Assembly (NCBI GenBank): GCA_002163975.1
Contig: CP019636.1
Coordinates: 7,257,501 to 7,321,500 of the forward strand
From: Nostocales cyanobacterium HT-58-2
GTDB lineage: Bacteria; Cyanobacteriota; Cyanobacteriia; Cyanobacteriales; Nostocaceae
DNA length: 64,000 nt
Reading direction: 5' to 3'
Part shown: in pieces, positions 60,792-64,000 of the stretch
Numbering within the stretch: position 1 is the first letter of the stretch
How the letters are laid out: every line of letters starts with the position of its first letter
The notes under the pieces: model-generated
Seen by the model: the letters and a program-made list of their open reading frames with translations, nothing else
Databases searched by the model: none
What the model was told of the DNA's origin: nothing
Position numbers and translations under genes: made by a program

Positions 60792-61694
60792 ATGTTAGAT
60801 AGCCACCAGCCTACACAAACATATCGAGTCGCCCTGGTAATTCAATACCTGGGCACTCGTTTTCATGGCTGGCAACGGCAACTGCAACACCGCACGGTCC
60901 AAGAAGAGATAGAAAAAGCGATTTCTAATGTACTAGGTTATCCAGTGACACTGCACGGTGCAGGACGAACTGATGCTGGAGTTCACGCTGCTGCTCAAGT
61001 GGCACATTTTGATGCCACAGGTAAGATACCAGCTGACAAATGGGCAACTATTCTTAACAGTTATTTGCCTCAAGATATACTGATTCGGGCTTCAGCAGAA
61101 GTCACTCATCATTGGCACGCTCGCTTTAGTGCCTCCTATCGTCGGTATCGTTACACGCTTTATACTGAAGATCTACCAAACTTGTTTGCCAGACCATTTA
61201 GTTGGCATTATTATCACGCACCCCTGGATGAATCCCTCATCCAAGCAGCACTGAAACCTCTGATTGGACGCCATCATCTGGCTGCTTTTCGCCGCTCGAA
61301 TTCAAGACGTAAGCATTCTTGGGTAGAAGTACAAGCAGCAGAGTGTTATCGCAGCGGACCATTTCTCCATATTGAAATTCAAGCAGATGGGTTTTTGTAT
61401 GGTATGGTGCGGCTGTTGGTGGGAATGCTGGTGCAAGTTGGCTCCGGACAACAGACACTTGTTAACTTCACTGACCTTTGGAAACATCAACGGCGAGAAG
61501 AAGTAAAACATGCTGCACCCCCTCACGGCTTATGCTTGTTGCGAGTCGGCTATCCTGATTTCCCCTTTTCCTCAGAGATTTGGTTTGACGCCCAACCCAA
61601 GTTTGTCTTCTCACAAGAGGTGGGTCCATTTGGTGAGGAAGTGGGGAAAATACCACCCCATCAGCCCATCACATTCACCCATCATTCTCAGTAA
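60792..61694 (+). CDS. truA: tRNA pseudouridine synthase A
   Basis: 300 residues. Catalytic motif GAGRTDAGVHAAAQ with the active Asp near residue 60, plus YTLYTEDLPNLF. Converts U38-U40 in the tRNA anticodon arm. Sits between rplQ and rplM, the usual cyanobacterial arrangement. The C-terminal tail is longer than in E. coli. Confidence 0.95.
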   Translation: MLDSHQPTQTYRVALVIQYLGTRFHGWQRQLQHRTVQEEIEKAISNVLGYPVTLHGAGRTDAGVHAAAQVAHFDATGKIPADKWATILNSYLPQDILIRASAEVTHHWHARFSASYRRYRYTLYTEDLPNLFARPFSWHYYHAPLDESLIQAALKPLIGRHHLAAFRRSNSRRKHSWVEVQAAECYRSGPFLHIEIQADGFLYGMVRLLVGMLVQVGSGQQTLVNFTDLWKHQRREEVKHAAPPHGLCLLRVGYPDFPFSSEIWFDAQPKFVFSQEVGPFGEEVGKIPPHQPITFTHHSQ

Positions 61695-61720
61695 AATTTG
61701 CATTGATATCATAAACACCA

Positions 61721-62179
61721 ATGACTAACAAAACATACCTACCTCCTCAGGATACTATTGAGCGCGATTGGTACATCGTAGACGCTGCTGATCAACGCCT
61801 CGGTCGTCTGGCAAGTGAAATCGCTATGATTCTTAGAGGGAAAAAGAAACCCCAATACACCCCTCACTTAGATGCAGGTGACTTCGTTATTGTTGTGAAT
61901 GCTGAAAAAGTGGCAGTCACAGGTAAAAAGCGTACACAAAAGCTTTACCGTCGTCACTCCGGTCGTCCCGGTGGAATGAAGACCGAAACTTTTGCCAAAC
62001 TGCAAGACCGTTTGCCAGAACGGATTGTAGAACACGCTGTTAAAGGTATGCTACCGAAAAATAGCTTGGGACGGCAGTTGTTTACGAAGTTAAAAGTCTA
62101 CGCTGGACCCACTCATCCTCATGCAGCACAGAAGCCAAAAGAGTTAAAAATTCAGACAATTCCAGGAGTACAAGACTAA
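61721..62179 (+). CDS. rplM: 50S ribosomal protein L13
   Basis: 152 residues (MTNKTYLPPQDTIERDWYIV). Conserved GRLASEIAMILRGKKKPQYT and YRRHSGRPGGMKTETF. Stop overlaps rpsI by one base. Confidence 0.98.
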   Translation: MTNKTYLPPQDTIERDWYIVDAADQRLGRLASEIAMILRGKKKPQYTPHLDAGDFVIVVNAEKVAVTGKKRTQKLYRRHSGRPGGMKTETFAKLQDRLPERIVEHAVKGMLPKNSLGRQLFTKLKVYAGPTHPHAAQKPKELKIQTIPGVQD

Positions 62180-62595
62180 TGCAAGCAACAGATAATAATG
62201 GCGGTCGTGCCGTGTACTGGGGTACAGGTCGTAGGAAGTCCGCAATAGCGCGAGTACGCTTGATTCCTGGTACCGGACAATTGATTGTCAATGGTAAACC
62301 AGGAGACCTTTACTTCCAATTCAACCCTAACTACCTTTCCATTGCCAAAGCTCCCCTAGAAACTCTAGGTCTGGAAAACGAATACGACATTCTTGTAAAA
62401 GCTGAAGGCGGTGGTTTAACAGGACAGTCAGATGCTGTTCGCCTGGGAGTCGCTCGCGCTTTGTGCCAACTTGACCCAGAAAACCGTTCACCTTTAAAAA
62501 CAGAAGGCTACCTGACTCGCGATCCACGAGCAAAAGAACGCAAAAAATACGGTTTGCACAAAGCCCGGAAAGCACCTCAGTACTCCAAGCGTTAA
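62179..62595 (+). CDS. rpsI: 30S ribosomal protein S9
   Basis: 138 residues (MQATDNNGGRAVYWGTGRRK). C-terminal KARKAPQYSKR reaches the P site. Paired with rplM in nearly all bacteria. Confidence 0.98.
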   Translation: MQATDNNGGRAVYWGTGRRKSAIARVRLIPGTGQLIVNGKPGDLYFQFNPNYLSIAKAPLETLGLENEYDILVKAEGGGLTGQSDAVRLGVARALCQLDPENRSPLKTEGYLTRDPRAKERKKYGLHKARKAPQYSKR

Positions 62596-62859
62596 TGAGT
62601 ACCGAGTGACCAAACAAGCCAGGAAAAAGTGGGCTCTTAGCAAGGGGGAAGTGAAGGATTTTTTACAGGGCATAGAGGGAGAAGAGTTCATGCACGTTAG
62701 CTTTTTGTCCCTTTCTAAGAGCCACTATTGCTATTCTTCTTCCTTTGCAGCAACAGACCCGCTAGAGAGCGCTGGCTCCTCAAGGCTTTTGAACTTTCTC
62801 CATCCTGAGAGCCCAAACCTAGAAGTTATAATATACATAGATAAACCACGGAAGAAAAA

Positions 62860-63102
62860 ATGGCTAAACCAGAGATTCACCCCCAGTGGTATCCAGAAGC
62901 AAAAGTTTATTGCAACGGTCAACTTGTGATGACTGTCGGCTCTACTAAGCCAGAATTGCATGTAGATGTTTGGTCTGGAAACCACCCATTCTACACAGGA
63001 ACTCAAAAGATTATTGACACCGAAGGTCGCGTAGAACGCTTCCTCCGTAAATACGGCATGGTGGAAGGTGGTCAATCCAGAGGCGGCAGAAGGAAAAAGT
63101 AG
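62860..63102 (+). CDS. rpmE: 50S ribosomal protein L31
   Basis: 80 residues (MAKPEIHPQWYPEAKVYCNG). Only one Cys (Cys18) is present, so this is the zinc-free (C-) type. Conserved VWSGNHPFYTGTQ and a Gly/Arg-rich tail. Separated from rpsI by 264 bp and read toward prfA. Confidence 0.97.
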   Translation: MAKPEIHPQWYPEAKVYCNGQLVMTVGSTKPELHVDVWSGNHPFYTGTQKIIDTEGRVERFLRKYGMVEGGQSRGGRRKK

Positions 63103-63206
63103 CGCTGAGGCTTTAGCTGTTAACGACGACCCTGCATCGGCTGGGTCGATTGTTGTATTTAATGCTCAAGCCAACTTGCTATTTTTTAAGGAGCGCCGCA
63201 TTCGTC

Positions 63207-64000
63207 ATGGCTGAAACATATTTGCTGGAGAAATTAAAATCCGTTGAACAAACTTTTAATGAATTGACTCGTCGCCTTGCCGACCCTGATACTGCTAAAA
63301 ATCCCGATGAGTATCAAAGAGTGGCAAAGGCACGCTCTTCTTTGGAAGAAGTTGTAGATACCTATGAAACCTGGAAGACAGCCCAGGAAGAATTGGTGGG
63401 AGCGCGTCAGGTACTCAAAGAATCTCAAGGTGATCCAGAACTGCAAGAAATGGCAGCGCTGGAAGTTCAAGAACTTGAGCAAAAAATAGAACAATTAGAA
63501 AATCGCCTGAAGATACTGCTACTACCTCGTGATCCCAACGATGATAAAAACATTATGTTGGAAATTCGTGCGGGTACTGGTGGTGATGAAGCTAGTATCT
63601 GGGCAGGAGATTTAGTCAGACTATACTCACGCTATGCTGATAGCCAAGGTTGGCGCGTGAAGATGGTGAGTGAGTCCTTGGCGGAAATGGGCGGCTTCAA
63701 AGAAGCTATCTTAGAAATTCAGGGCGATAACGTATACAGTAAGCTAAAGTTTGAAGCTGGAGTCCATCGCGTACAGCGCGTGCCAGTGACCGAAGCAGGA
63801 GGACGGGTTCACACCTCTACCGCAACTGTCGCAGTTATGCCAGAAGTGGATGACGTAGAAATCCACATTGACCCGAAAGATATTGAAATGACGACTGCTC
63901 GTTCTGGTGGTGCAGGTGGACAAAACGTCAACAAAGTGGAAACAGCAGTTGACTTGTTCCATAAACCTACTGGTATCCGTATTTTTTGTACGGAAGAACG
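63207..64000 (+). CDS. prfA: Peptide chain release factor 1 (3' end cut by window edge)
   Basis: 264 codons present from ATG 63207, with TAAGGAG ahead. Domain 1 helices (EKLKSVEQTFNELTRRLADP), then the RF1 core with GTGGDEASIWAGDLVRLYSR and the catalytic GGQ in SGGAGGQNVNKVETAVDLFH near residue 236. The anticodon-mimic loop (PVT, here VPVTEAGGR) marks RF1 rather than RF2. Releases nascent chains at UAA and UAG. The C terminus lies outside the window. Confidence 0.96.
   Translation, partial: MAETYLLEKLKSVEQTFNELTRRLADPDTAKNPDEYQRVAKARSSLEEVVDTYETWKTAQEELVGARQVLKESQGDPELQEMAALEVQELEQKIEQLENRLKILLLPRDPNDDKNIMLEIRAGTGGDEASIWAGDLVRLYSRYADSQGWRVKMVSESLAEMGGFKEAILEIQGDNVYSKLKFEAGVHRVQRVPVTEAGGRVHTSTATVAVMPEVDDVEIHIDPKDIEMTTARSGGAGGQNVNKVETAVDLFHKPTGIRIFCTEE

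Noticed and set aside
62606..62929. 107-residue ORF spanning the rpsI-rpmE spacer
   Set aside because: Runs into rpmE in a different frame and has no family resemblance.

Overview
The window is chromosomal DNA of a filamentous, probably nostocalean (Scytonema/Tolypothrix/Nostoc-like) cyanobacterium. The evidence is frequent HIP1 octamers (GCGATCGC), heptameric STRR-type spacer repeats, an ndhN gene (cyanobacterial NDH-1), cyanobacteria-type families (DUF3172, AMIN, YlqD, DUF427), a plastid-like pyruvate dehydrogenase E2, and a long S10-spc-alpha cluster that lacks rpmD, starts at rplC and carries secY, adk and truA. GC content is moderate and spacers are AT-rich.

Layout. 0-7.6 kb: a cation/proton antiporter cut by the left edge, an EVE protein, a secreted SIMPL protein, ssb, the elongation genes mreB-mreC-mreD, ribD and a small conserved protein. 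7.6-9.9 kb: a gene-poor stretch with decayed coding fragments, then a DUF6918-like protein and tRNA-Ala(CGC). 9.9-14.5 kb: a HAD phosphatase/methyltransferase pair, an rtcB RNA-ligase gene split by a 381-nt group I intron, and another methyltransferase. 14.6-20 kb: a beta-helix adhesin-like protein and a transketolase-family protein. 20.1-22.9 kb: a second, long-type rtcB in a three-gene operon with a COG0523 GTPase and archease. 23-33.3 kb: an Rpn-family pseudogene, PDH E2, YlqD, an acyl-activating enzyme, two paralogous tiny membrane proteins, an FMN-dependent alpha-hydroxy-acid oxidase and RecQ. 33.4-45 kb: DUF427, a ribbon-helix-helix/Mop molybdate-type regulator beside a wrecked modA, a Kef-type antiporter with C-terminal stress domains, secreted proteins, an ABC-2 permease, a DUF99 protein and ndhN. 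45.4-64 kb: the ribosomal super-operon rplC to rpsI, then rpmE and prfA (cut by the right edge).

Most interesting points. (1) The rtcB group I intron: a complete P1-P9 fold can be drawn by hand. The 5' exon ends in U, the intron ends in G, and the insertion lies exactly before the catalytic Asn-His pair of the ligase; unspliced message gives a truncated protein. (2) A second rtcB eight kilobases away sits with archease and a CxCC metallochaperone-type GTPase, which suggests metal supply to RtcB. (3) A one-component RHH-Mop protein has paired TACCAA/TTGGTA inverted repeats just upstream, and the divergent modA is a relic. (4) Heptad repeats fill spacers of the ribosomal operon and appear to supply the Shine-Dalgarno sequences of several ribosomal genes. 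(5) Tandem small membrane proteins, one of which seems to have lost its double stop codon. All calls rest on reading the sequence; no database search was run.
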